Assembly (NCBI GenBank): GCA_024760905.1
Contig: CM045745.1
Location: forward strand, 650,501-714,500
Direction: 5' to 3'
Length of the DNA: 64,000 nucleotides
From: Plotosus lineatus
Lineage: Eukaryota > Chordata > Actinopteri > Siluriformes > Plotosidae
Under the pieces are notes generated by a model that worked only from the letters and a program-made list of their open reading frames with translations, searched no databases and was not told the DNA's origin. The translations under genes were made by a program, and so were the position numbers. Positions 10,901-19,740 of the stretch are shown piece by piece (the stretch's first letter is position 1; every line of letters begins with the position of its first letter).

Positions 10901-13900
10901 ACCAGGACATGCAGTCATCAGTTCAGGCTCAGTTATAAGGCCCAAGTTACTGGCCAAAATAACAGTATACAGATATGAAACTAACATATCAGATCAAAAC
11001 TAGTGAACTTCTGAATGAAAATAAAATGATGCACAAATACAAATCATATGTGATTTTGTTCATACACTTCAATGAGAGTCTGATCTTACATAAAAAGTAT
11101 GCCATGCAATGCAGGGCATGAAATTAGCATCTGTCTGCTGGCATTTTTGTGGGAGCTCCCCACAAAATGACGAAGTAAAAACTTTAATTTTGTACTGTGA
11201 TAATAGCGCTTAGGCTCCTTATCAGAAGCTAGAGGGCTTAAATAATCATTAAAAACACACTAAATAACCCATGAATTCACAATTCAAGAAATCACGAGAA
11301 CTTGTGCACAACGGAGAAAAAAGAGGTGTACACATCATCTGCAACCAATCAGCAGGAGGGAGAAACAAAAGCTCTCAGCCATTGGCTAAATTTGAATCAC
11401 GTGCCAGTTACTTCCGGGTTTGTCGACAATCCACGAGTATGCGGATTTAAATAAATAAAGAATTTATAATTAATATATAAATATTTAAAATTTATAAATA
11501 AAGAGTTGCATATGATAGAGAATTGGTTTACATGTATGTTTTTTATTCAGTCATAACAGCTGTTGGACACCAAACATATATACAGGTGAACAAGTGAACG
11601 GAACCCCCCCCCCCCCCCCCCCCCCCCCAGATGATCACATCATTAATCATTCCAGAAAAAGTGGGGTCCAGCAAAATTCTTAGAGGTGCTGCAGATTTTT
11701 TCTTCTGCCTCCTCCCCTGTTCGATGGAGTTTTTTTTTTTAATTTCGTGCCCTTCAATGTACTCATCTGCAAATTAGGACGAAAACATTGAAAGTGACTT
11801 TTTGTTACTTTTTGCTTTACAATGTGACCTCCCTGTATGCAGTTATTCCTTGTTTTTATTATTGCCATGAACAACAAAAAGGAGCATGTTTAATAGAAAT
11901 AGATAAACTATGCCTGCCAGCTTCAATTAAGTTTGGGTTTAATTTCCTTTGAGAATGGAAATACAAAGTTTTAAAAAAAAAAATCTCATTTTTGTTTGTT
12001 ATTCTGTGTGATGATAAAACTCGCTTACTAAGCCAGTGTAAGTTCAATCCATTGTGTTACTCATGTTCTATCACTGAATGATCCCATCACGTGAGTGGAC
12101 TGACGCATGCAGAAGCTGTAAAGTGATTTTTTTTTGTGATCTGACTGCTTGACTGTCTGCTTACAGGTTATAGCTGCAGCAAGAGAGGGTCTCAGGTCTG
12201 TTGGTTTTGAGCTGAATCCGTGGTTGGTGTGGTACTCCCGCTACAAAGCATGGAGACACGGAGTTCATCACCTCACATCTTTTCATATCGCTGACCTGTG
12301 GAAGGTATTGCAAAGGATGAGACCCAGGCAAACTATTCCCTCATTGTGCCTTTTTCCTATATTGAAAAATAATATTGTAATAGAGACCAATTTAACATTT
12401 GAACATTGTTAGAAAGCCCAAGTTTTGTTGCCAACGTCAGAAAAACTTCTTTTCATGAATAATTTGAGATTTTTATGCAGTGATCAGTAGATGATGATGG
12501 TGGTGGTGGTGGTGGTGGTATTGTCTTTTATACAAAGAAGAAGCCATTTCTGAACAGGACCCATAAGTGCAGGTGTTCTCCCGGGCCAGGGGTCATTGAA
12601 AATGTTGTGAGGCACAGTGGAAAACTGTTCTGTGGCCAGATGAATCACGATTCAGAGTTCTTTATGGAAAACTGTGTCATGTCATCCAGACTAAAGAGGA
12701 CAAGGACAACCCAAGTTATCAGCGCTCAGTACAGAAGCTGCATCTGTAATGGTATGGGGTTGCATGAGTGCGTGTGGCATGGGGCAGCTTGTACATCTGG
12801 AAAGGCGTCGTCAATGCAGAACGGTATATTCAGATTCTAGAACAACACATGCTTCCGTCTAGGCGCCGTCTCTTTCAGAGAAGACCTTGCATTTTTCAAC
12901 ATGATAATGCCAGACCGCATCCAGCAGTAATTACATCATCATGGCTGTTAATAGGAAAAAGATCCGGGTATTGAAATTGCCAGCCTGTAGTCCAGATCTT
13001 TCACCTAGAGAGAACATTTGGCACATCATAAAGGGGAAGGTGCAACAAAGAAGGCCCAAGACAGCTGAACAGTTCGAGGACTGTATTAGACAAGAATGGG
13101 ACAGCATTCCTATTTCTAAACTTGAGAAACTTGTCTCGTCGGTCCCCACACGTTTGCAGACTGTTGTAAGAAGAAGAGGGGATGCCTCACAGTGGTGAAA
13201 ATGGCCTTGTGACTTTTCCCAACTTTTTTGAGATTTGTTGACACCAATGCCATCAGTGTGTTTCTGTCCCTTGCTGAAAGGGTTGTGACAGGAAAGGCAC
13301 CCGACGTAAAAACCTCTGCCAAATCAAACGTGCGAATCAGATGATTCGCTGTGGCGACTCCCGAGTAAAAGGGGAAAAAGCCGAAAGGAAGACAGACAGA
13401 GTTGACACCATGAAATTTAAAATCAACACATTTTTCCCTTAAAATGATACATTTTCTCAGTTTAAACTTTAGACCCCGTCATCTATGATCTATTCAGAAT
13501 ACAATATTGAAATTTGGCACTTCTACATCATTGCATTCAATTTTTATTCACAATTTGTAGTGTCCCAATTCTTTTGGAATCCGGTTTGTACTCATGATTC
13601 TGAGACTTTTTAGCTGTGTGATTTCTCATCATAAGTGAGAAACTGTATTAGTCTTAATTGCACAGATAGACTTTTTAAATTCCTATAAAATCTTGATTTC
13701 AGCCACTGAATACATTTCTGTATTGTGACTGTCTTTCAGGTCAGTTTTTCACAGTACTCTAATGTCGTCATATTTGGAGTTCCACAGATGGTAAGAATAA
13801 ACTGAAGCTTCAGTTCTGATAATGCTCAGCTCTTTCACAAGTTGAATATCCACTGTGTAGGATATAGGGGGATATACTATCAAAAATGAAGTAAAGTATT

Positions 13901-15218
13901 CAAGGAAGTGTTTAAGAGGTTTTACTTTGTATGTAATTGCTTGTGACTATTAAATCTTTTGTGTAATTTGGAGGATATGATTCATTATGTCTTCATAACT
14001 GCTGTTGTGCCCCCATGTTTCTACAGTAGCCCAGAAATGACAAACTTCAACAGAGCACCGTTTTAGATTTGTACAGAGTGTATCTGGTAGGGAAAAGAGT
14101 AATGAGGAATCAGGTGTGCTGCTGCTGATTAACAAGTCTGAGAACCCAAATTCGGACAAACAGGCTCATGCTGCTTATTTAGCATGGAAGAGGGCAGAGA
14201 TTGTGAATGTAATTACAGGTATACCTTGACTTAAGTCGTTTCGAGTCAAGTCGTTCACAATTATACGTCAGTTTTCAAAAAAATCTGGGGAAAAAAGGCG
14301 GGGCCGCATACTCACAGATTTTGCTCTCAAAGGCTTTTTTCATAATGTTTTTAAATTAGCACAGTGCTTCTCAATTATTTTCTGTGCCCCCTCAAGGAAG
14401 ATAAAAAGAAAAAAAAAATATTTCATCCTCCCCAGCGCCCCGGGCGTGACTATAAATAGAATTATTTGTCAATAAAATTGTTATGAATATACCTCTGCAT
14501 AACATTGCATCTTTATTATCATTAAAAATAAAAAAAACACTAAATAATAATAAAAACACTTAATTCTAGTACAGTATGGCAAAAAAGCATGCTTCCCATT
14601 GCATCACACTATGACCCCAAGGGGGGCATGACCCACTATTTGAGAAGCACTGAATTAGCGGCAGCCCCGGCAAATTATAAATATGCATCATCACGACATT
14701 ACTGGCACATGATTCAAATTTAGCCAATGGCTGAGAGCTTTTGTTTCTCCCTCCTGCTGATTGGTAGCAGATGATGTATACGCCTTTTTTTTCCTTCATG
14801 CACATGTTATCAATGTGATTGCTTGAATTGTGAATTCATGTTTGTTTTTTTAGTGTGTTTTTAATGATTATTTAAGCCCTATGATGTCATTAAAACGCCC
14901 TGCATCTTTTCTAGCATCTGGTAAGGAGGAGCCTAAGCGCTTTATTTATTCATAAATATTATTACAGTTCAAAATTTAAGAGTTTTTACTTAATCATTAC
15001 TACATTCTACTACATTATTAGTGTAATAATGAGTAAGACTGTCTATAAAATGTGTTTAAGAAGCATATTTTAGTGTATGTAAGAGATACATAGTATTTTA
15101 CTTACAGCTGCTCATACATAGGATTTTAAAACCGCATCAATACTGTAATTTGTGGATTTCTGGGATCCGCAGGCAGGGGAGGAACGTAACCCCGCGAATA
15201 ATGGTTGCTTTCTGTATA

Positions 15219-15266
<48 letters not shown>

Positions 15267-16100
15267 TTATATATATATATATATATATAAAATAATGCAA
15301 GTAAATTTGGCAAAGCCTAGCCTAGGCTAGCCTAGAGATAAGCTAATTTGATTTACTTCGTTTTCGACTTACGTCGTCTCTCCTGGGACCACTTAACGAC
15401 ACATGCCAAGGTATACCTGTACTTGGAAGTGCATTGCAGACACCTAATAACCAGCATGCATTCTGATGCATGCTTGAGGGAGGGGTCTTCTGTTGGTTGA
15501 AGTAGATTCAGCCCCACACAGAGAACCTTTTGAGAATGAGCAACATATTAAAAAAACCTAAAGCAAAACACTTTATGCTTTTCCAGCAGTGATTAAGCTC
15601 ATGTCGAATTAAAATGATTATTGTTTCTGGAGTAATTTAGATCAGGAACTGTTATCTTGCTTGTTTGTTTGTACAGATGGTAACACAGCAGAGCAATTTG
15701 CATTTTAGATACAATTTAGTCAGGTAATTTTAACAAAATAAAGCAATCATATATGTGACCAGAATCTCACTTTACCAGTGTGAAATGAGAGCACTCTGGG
15801 GTTGTATCCTTTCTGAGATAAAGCACGAACAGTGTCTGATTAGTTGTAATTATAAGTCACAATCTGATTGTAATTGTGATTGTGGACTCACAGATGGAGC
15901 CGCTTGAAGTCAAACTTCAGGCAGAGCTTCAGTGCTCAGCCCGAGTGGTGGCCTGCCGTTTCCCCTTCCCCACATGGACTCCCAATCATGTGACTGGAGA
16001 GGGAATTGACACCGTGTGGGTATACAATGCCAAGACTTTCAAATCTCAAACAATAACAGCAAAGCTGTTGAAAAACAGTGAAGATAAGAATCAACTATGA
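7674..16100 (+). CDS. ATPSCKMT: ATP synthase c-subunit lysine N-methyltransferase (FAM173B), spliced
   Basis: Four exons, 7674-7949, 12167-12304, 13740-13790 and 15894-16100, join in phase 0 into a 223-codon protein. Residues 26-47 form a hydrophobic segment followed by [14 protein letters not shown]. Residues 82-91 ([10 protein letters not shown]) are the SAM-binding motif I. Residues 107-122 contain [14 protein letters not shown], and residues 139-155 contain [13 protein letters not shown]. Residues 174-194 contain [21 protein letters not shown]. This order and wording match the FAM173 family, and the FAM173B member specifically. Known role: it trimethylates Lys43 of ATP synthase subunit c in mitochondria. 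Human protein is 233 residues, so this copy is full length. A TTG seven codons upstream is in frame, but the ATG at 7674 is the sensible start. All introns are GT-AG. No disabling change seen. Confidence 0.95.
8035..8350 (-). repeat. SINE-like dispersed fish repeat, copy 3
   Basis: In ATPSCKMT intron 1, reversed. Matches copies 1 and 2 across the body (GGCCGACATACACAATCATT; TTGGACTGTGGGAGGAAACC). The tRNA-like head is poorly kept near 8330. Confidence 0.7.
8463..8485. repeat. (ATTC)n microsatellite
   Basis: Five or more tandem ATTC units. Confidence 0.85.
8624..9215 (+). mobile_element. TIR repeat family X, copy split by a LINE 3' fragment
   Basis: Left edge is CAGTAGGCCCTTGACTATTC following TA, a mariner-MITE-like terminus. 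The family body resumes at about 8995 (CACGTGATTCAAATTCAGCC) and matches blocks at 14690, 11450 (reversed) and 61373. No transposase is present. Confidence 0.5.
8666..8990 (-). mobile_element. LINE 3' end (CR1/L2-group) with reverse transcriptase C-terminus
   Basis: The minus strand encodes [20 protein letters not shown] and a following [10 protein letters not shown], the typical end of fish CR1/L2/Rex1-type ORF2 proteins. A short 3' UTR and (ATT)n run (TAATAA repeat at 8668-8690) follow. Only the last ~70 codons remain. Confidence 0.75.
9219..9233 (+). repeat. Target-site duplication of SINE copy 3, left
   Basis: CCTTTCTCTGAACTG is repeated identically at 9600-9614. Confidence 0.85.
9234..9599 (-). 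repeat. RTE-tailed SINE, copy 3, full length with 15-bp TSD
   Basis: Best-defined copy. Minus strand: tRNA-like head ending in a clear box B (GTGGGTTCGAGTCCCAC), body, a G-run (9501-9510 on plus strand), an RTE 5'-like segment (GTGACAGGAAGGGCATG), an A-run, then the RTE 3'-like tail (GCGCCTCCCGAGTAAAAGGG; GCCAAAAGGAAGACAG) and a (GACA)n end. Perfect 15-bp duplications at 9219-9233 and 9600-9614 prove LINE-style retroposition. Confidence 0.88.
9637..10682. repeat. Long inverted repeat with LINE endonuclease sequence in the loop
   Basis: Left arm about 9637-9966 and right arm about 10331-10682 are reverse complements (for example GCCCGAAGCTTCTC at 10407 against GAGAAGCTTCGGGC at 9883), with small differences. 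The ~365-bp centre encodes in shifting frames blocks like LINE endonuclease N-termini ([20 protein letters not shown], then [20 protein letters not shown] at about 10105-10165). The arms look like a LINE 5' region present in both orientations. Located in ATPSCKMT intron 1. Confidence 0.75.
10683..11174. other. No feature recognised (intron 1)
   Basis: AT-rich intronic sequence without a recognisable gene or repeat. Confidence 0.5.
11175..11450 (-). repeat. TIR repeat family X, reversed copy
   Basis: Reverse complement of the block at about 14690-14980 (AATCAGCAGGAGGGAGAAAC; GCCATTGGCTAAATTTGAAT). It ends near a CCACGAGTATGCGGATTT terminus. Confidence 0.65.
11451..12166. other. Intron 1 tail; C-run microsatellite, otherwise unassigned
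   Basis: A homopolymer C-run lies at about 11606-11629. No gene is seen. The intron ends with the acceptor TTACAG at 12161-12166, preceded by a pyrimidine-rich tract. Confidence 0.6.
12167..12304 (+). CDS. ATPSCKMT: ATPSCKMT coding exon 2
   Basis: Codes residues 93-138 ([20 protein letters not shown] onward, ending in IADLWK), between TTACAG and GTATTG. Carries the family's [10 protein letters not shown] block. Confidence 0.94.
12490..12521. repeat. (GGT)n microsatellite
   Basis: Tandem GGT units preceded by GATGAT in intron 2. Confidence 0.85.
12543..13590 (+). pseudogene. Tc1/mariner-superfamily transposase fossil
   Basis: Broken frames encode the second half of a DDE transposase: a FQHDNARPH catalytic block (about 12895-12920), then [19 protein letters not shown] (about 12980-13035) holding the final acidic catalytic position, then a C-terminus ending RRGDASQW before a TGA at 13196. 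The right end carries AGTGTCCCAATTCTTTTGGA, a terminus seen in fish TcMar-type elements. The N-terminal half is missing. A SINE interrupts the 3' part. Confidence 0.75.
13247..13400 (+). repeat. RTE-tailed SINE, copy 4, 5'-truncated with 10-bp TSD
   Basis: GTTGACACCA at 13237-13246 and 13401-13410 flanks a SINE 3' half. It contains GGTTGTGACAGGAAAGGCAC (RTE 5'-like) and GATTCGCTGTGGCGACTCCC with GCCGAAAGGAAG (RTE 3'-like). It is inserted in the Tc1/mariner fossil and is therefore younger. Confidence 0.88.
13740..13790 (+). CDS. ATPSCKMT: ATPSCKMT coding exon 3
   Basis: Codes 17 residues, [17 protein letters not shown] (139-155), between TTTCAG and GTAAGA. Too short for ordinary ORF finding but identical in wording to the family block. 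Confidence 0.93.
13791..14213. other. No feature recognised (intron 3)
   Basis: Intronic AT-rich sequence, nothing identified. Confidence 0.5.
14362..14652 (+). mobile_element. Non-autonomous hAT element with 8-bp TSD
   Basis: Termini CAGTGCTTCTCAA and the reverse TTTGAGAAGCACTG form inverted repeats. The 8-bp flanks AATTAGCA (14354-14361) and AATTAGCG (14653-14660) differ at one base. Terminus type and TSD length are those of hAT (Charlie-like) elements. No coding frame. Confidence 0.82.
14690..15200 (+). repeat. TIR repeat family X, plus-strand copy
   Basis: Shares GATTCAAATTTAGCCAATGG and the ATAAAATGTGTTTAAGAAGC region with the copies at 11175 (reversed) and 61373. Ends near CCCCGCGAATAATGG. 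Confidence 0.65.
15219..15290. repeat. (AT)n microsatellite
   Basis: Long alternating AT tract broken by a TTTATTTA interruption. Confidence 0.95.
15421..15893. other. Intron 3 end, no feature recognised
   Basis: Unassigned sequence up to the acceptor CACAG at 15889-15893. Confidence 0.5.
15894..16100 (+). CDS. ATPSCKMT: ATPSCKMT coding exon 4 (terminal)
   Basis: Codes residues 156-223 and TGA. Includes [15 protein letters not shown] and [15 protein letters not shown], hallmark C-terminal blocks of the family. Confidence 0.94.
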   Translation: MEPLEVKLQAELQCSARVVACRFPFPTWTPNHVTGEGIDTVWVYNAKTFKSQTITAKLLKNSEDKNQL

Positions 16101-16221
16101 TGATCTCACAAGTCTATTAAACAACAAAGACTGTACTAATGCAACGTTTTAATGTGAACATGCACATGTATCATTTATTATTGCTTTAATTATGAACACA
16201 AACCTACAGTAAAAGAACATG

Positions 16222-16227
16222 AATAAA
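16222..16227 (+). terminator. ATPSCKMT: ATPSCKMT polyadenylation signal
   Basis: Canonical AATAAA about 120 bp after the stop codon and before the downstream hAT element at 16312. Confidence 0.7.
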
Positions 16228-16629
16228 AAGATGTCTTTCTGGTTTATGCATGAATAATTACAAATAGGTCTCTCTACAAATGTTGATGTAGGTGCTCCAG
16301 ACCCTCTTAGCCAGGAGTGGTGAACACGCGGCTCTCGATCCGCATGCGGCTCTTGATCAATAAGAATGTGGCTCTTTGCCTCTTATCATATTTCTATATA
16401 CTCTGGCTCTTTGCCTCTTTTCAAGTTTGTTTTTTTAATCTTAAAACACATTTAAATCCTTCAGAGGTTATTAAAACTAAATAATATTTTTAAATAATTT
16501 TGACAGGTTGGGTGTTTTTATGCCGCGTCTGTCACATAACTGACCGCCGATCATCTGAGTGGATGACGTCTAATGCTGGGAAATTAAGTAAACATTTTCT
16601 TTGCATGCAGGCTTACCTTCTTTGTCAAA

Positions 16630-16857
16630 ATGGCAAAATGCAAAGATAAACGAAAACATGAAGATGAACACAGGACATTTCTGGGAGAATGGAAAGATGC
16701 TTACTTTTTTATTGAACGGAATGGCAAATCGCTCTGTTTATTCTGCAGTACCACAATATCACATTTCAAGGATTCAAATCTTCAGTGTCATTTTAGCAAC
16801 TCCATGCTAATATTGACATGGAATTCCCCAAAGATAAAAACACCTGACTCAACATGA
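16630..16857 (+). pseudogene. hAT transposase N-terminal BED-like zinc finger, truncated
   Basis: Encodes MAKCKDKRKHEDEHRTFLGE, then FIERNGKSLCLFCSTTISHF with the CxxC pair of a BED-like finger and HF further on. This wording is typical of GTF2IRD2/EPM2AIP1/ZBED-like hAT proteins. It runs into unrelated sequence after about 75 codons; the catalytic region is absent. Confidence 0.7.
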
Positions 16858-16971
16858 TTGTGTGTATATTTCAATATTCATCAATTTATATTATACAGGC
16901 CATATCTATGTATCTGAAGTGTGCTCAGTAGTCGCGTGTGTCTGAGCAAGGGAGAAAGAGAGAGAGGTGCC

Positions 16972-16972
16972 T

Positions 16973-17018
<46 letters not shown>
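16972..17018. repeat. (GT)n microsatellite
   Basis: About 23 GT units. Confidence 0.95.
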
Positions 17019-17019
<1 letters not shown>

Positions 17020-17031
17020 TTGGCAGATCAG

Positions 17032-17053
17032 CACGTGGTGTAGCTCTTTAACT
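17032..17053 (+). repeat. RTE-B target-site duplication, left
   Basis: A 22-bp block beginning CACGTGGTGTAGCTC is repeated at 18195-18216 with a single mismatch (A/G). Confidence 0.85.
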
Positions 17054-18194
17054 TCTTCTTCTTTTACTTTCGGCTGCTCCCTTCAGGGGTCGCCACAGCA
17101 AATCATCCGCCTCCACCTCACCCTGTCCTCCGCATCTTCTTTTCTGACTCCAACGACCTTCATGTCTTCCTTCACCAAATCCATAAATCTCTTCTTCGGT
17201 CTTCCTCGAGGCCTTCTGCCTGGTAGTTCCAACCTCAGCATCCTACTGCCAATATACTCACTATCCCTCCTCTGTACATGTCCAAACCATCTCAATCTAG
17301 CCTCTCTCACTTTGTCTCCAAAACATCTTACATGGGCTGTCCCTCTGATATACTCATTTCTGATCCTATCCATCCTCGTTACTCCCAGAGAGAACCTCAA
17401 CATTTTCATCTCCGCTACCTCCAGCTCTGCCTCCTGCCTTTTCCTCAGCACCACTGTTTCTAAGCCATACAACATCGCTGGCCTCACCACCATCTTGTAC
17501 ATTTATCCCTTCATTCTTGCTGACACTCTCCTATCGCACATCACACCGGACACTTTTCTCCAACCATTCCAGCCTGCCTGCACACACTTCTTCACCTCTT
17601 TTCCACACTCTCCATTGCTCTGGATTGTTGAGCCTAAGTACTTAAAATCCTCCACCTTCGTTATCTCTGCTGGGTTCTTCTCATTCACACACATGTATTC
17701 TGATTTTCTGAGGCTAACCTTCATTCCTCTCCTTTCCAGGGCATACCTCCACCTCTCTAGATTTTCCTGCACTTGTTCTCTGCTCTCACTACAGATCACG
17801 ATGTCATCTGCAAACATCATAGTCCATGGAGATTCTTGTCTCACCTCGTCTGTCAGCCTGTCCATCACCATAGCAAACAAGAAGGGGCTCAGAGCTGACC
17901 CTTGATGCAGTCCCACCTCCACCTTGAATTCGTCGGTCACACCGACAGCACACCTCACCACTGTCTTACATCTCTCATACATGTCCTGCACCACTCTAAC
18001 ATACTTCTCTGCCACTCCAGACTTCCTCATGCAATACCACAGTTCTTCTCTCGGCACCCTGTCATATGCTTTTTCCAGATCCACAAAGGCACAATGTAGC
18101 TCCCTCTGACCTTCTCTGTACTTCTCTATTAACATCCTCAAGGCAAACATTGCATCTGTGGTGCTCTTTCTTGGCATGAAACCAAACTGTTGTT
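17054..18194 (-). mobile_element. RTE-B: 5'-truncated RTE LINE with 22-bp TSD
   Basis: Minus strand carries reverse transcriptase from [20 protein letters not shown] (near 18180) through FADD to the C-terminus and the 3' tail with GAA repeats (plus strand CTTCTTCTTTTACTTTCGGC). The frame is open for 224 codons (18177-17503), a TAA interrupts, then it is open again to 17083. A small in-frame deletion follows NEKNPAE. 5' truncation is typical of target-primed insertion. Confidence 0.92.
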
Positions 18195-18439
18195 CACGTG
18201 GTGTGGCTCTTTAACTCTCACAGTTAAAAAGTTTGGCTCTTTGTGTCCAACTTGTTCACCACCCCTGCTCTTAGCCTTTGCCCACTTTTGTTAGCATTTC
18301 GTATATTAAATTATGCAGTGGTGTTTAGGCTCAGAACTGGGGTGAAATTACATTCTGAATGGAAATATAAATGACTACAACATATAACATAATTTTAAAT
18401 AAATAAACAGTTAGCATTGACAAATTATAATGACCCCCA

Positions 18440-18490
18440 TATATATATATTTCTTCTTCTTATATATATATATATATTATATATCTTCTT

Positions 18491-18533
<43 letters not shown>
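18440..18533. repeat. (TA)n and TTCTTCTTA tandem repeats
   Basis: Alternating AT tracts separated by two TTCTTCTTA units. Confidence 0.9.
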
Positions 18534-18546
<13 letters not shown>

Positions 18547-18589
18547 TACACATATATACATATGCATAGATAAAACACATACATATGCC

Positions 18590-19510
18590 AAACTGCTTAA
18601 TCCTACTCGGGAACATGGTGCTTATATCAGCCAACACTGGGCAAAGGTGAGATGAAACATCACAGGGCCAACACAACCATTCACACTCACTGGCACCTCA
18701 AGTAAATTTTGGAAGAGCCAATTAGTATAATGCAGAGTGCTTCTCAATTATTTTCTGTGGTGCACCCTCAAGGAAGAAATCCACCACCACCACCCTGCGA
18801 GTGACTATAAATTGTATCATTTGTCTGTAAAATTATTAGTACACATCTGCATAACATTGTATCTTTATTAACATTCTTTTTCTTTCTTTTTTTTGTTTTT
18901 ATAGTTCAACTTACAATAAAGAAAGACTTCATCAACATTTTTAATCTGTAACAGAAAAGACTTAAAGTGCACCAATGTGCCTGAAATTTAAAAAAAAACA
19001 CCCTTATTTAAACTCATTTAACGTATTTATGTCTTAATAGCTCCGTCTGTCTCTCTCCACCTTTCTCTTCGTTCCTGTGAGAAAAATTTCCGTGTTGTTT
19101 CTTGAGGGTTTGTTTACTGCACTTCATATCGTTTGCTCGCGCGAAAAACCGCTACGCCATAGTGCTACAATGAGAGCGCCACTGCCAACTACTGGAGTGA
19201 AAGTACAATTACACAATTAATTCTCATACACTTCCAGAAAGCATGTTCTCCAGGGAATCACTCCTTGCACCCCCCCCCCCCCCCCCGGCAACACACTGCG
19301 CCCCCTAGTGGGGATGCAGACCCCACTATTTGAGAATCACCGGTCGAATGTGTCTTTGGACTGTAATAGGAAACCGGAGTACCTGGAGAAAACCCACGCA
19401 AGTCCAGGAAAAACATAAAAACGTGACACAGAAAGCCCCAAGCTTGTGACTCGAACCCAGGGTGTTCTTTTTGAGGCAAATGTGCTGACCACCACACTGC
19501 CTGCAATAAA
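18590..19510 (-). repeat. SINE-like dispersed fish repeat, copy 4, split by a hAT element
   Basis: Body at 18590-18732 and head side at 19343-19510 join across the hAT insertion: GCCAATTAG before it and GAATGTGTCTTTGGACTGTA after it are contiguous in other copies. Head side has a tRNA-like box B (plus strand TGACTCGAACCCAGGG). Confidence 0.75.
18733..19342 (+). mobile_element. Non-autonomous hAT element inserted in SINE-like repeat
   Basis: Termini CAGAGTGCTTCTCAAT and TTTGAGAATCACCG are related to the hAT MITE at 14362. Flanks GTATAATG and GTCGAATG (8 bp, two mismatches) fit an old hAT duplication. Contains a C-run at 19270-19287 and no transposase. Confidence 0.75.
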
Positions 19511-19644
19511 GCACAAATATTCAGTTTAAGGAATGTAATGAGCTATGACTTTACTGCAGTTTAATTATAATCACAGATCGCATGAGTGTTAATGACTATG
19601 CATTGAGTATTTGAATTTTAAAAACATACAGCCTCATTTGATTA

Positions 19645-19730
19645 ATCATCAGAATCAGAATACTTTATTCATACCAGAGGAAATTGTGTGCACACATTCA
19701 CTCCATACCAATTAAAGAATAAGAGAATGC
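19645..19730 (-). repeat. LINE 3'-tail-like fragment
   Basis: AATCAGAATACTTTATTCAT followed by CCAGAGGAAATTGTGTG resembles a common fish LINE 3' end on the minus strand. It seems to resume after RTE-C at about 22314-22345, so RTE-C was inserted into it. Confidence 0.45.
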
Positions 19731-19740
19731 AAAAAGATAA

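Larger units (their letters stand above)
14216..15419 (+). mobile_element. TA-flanked TIR element (mariner-like) with inner insertions
   Basis: Begins TA|CAGGTATACCTTGAC and ends CCAAGGTATACCTG|TA, so terminal inverted repeats of about 14 bp sit inside a TA duplication, as for Tc1/mariner-type DNA transposons. No transposase. Internal sequence holds a hAT MITE and a family X copy. Confidence 0.72.
16312..18267 (+). mobile_element. hAT element, internally deleted, split by RTE-B, 8-bp TSD
   Basis: CTCTTAGC at 16304-16311 and 18268-18275 flanks termini CAGGAGTGGTGAAC and GTTCACCACCCCTG. Inside is the N-terminus of a hAT transposase (16630-16857). The rest of the transposase has been deleted, a (GT)n run lies at 16972-17018, and RTE-B is inserted at 17054-18194. 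It lies right after ATPSCKMT. Confidence 0.88.

Noticed and set aside
12607..13198. Possible host exons between ATPSCKMT exons 2 and 3
   Set aside because: The frames are pieces of a Tc1/mariner transposase with its terminal repeat at 13558-13590.
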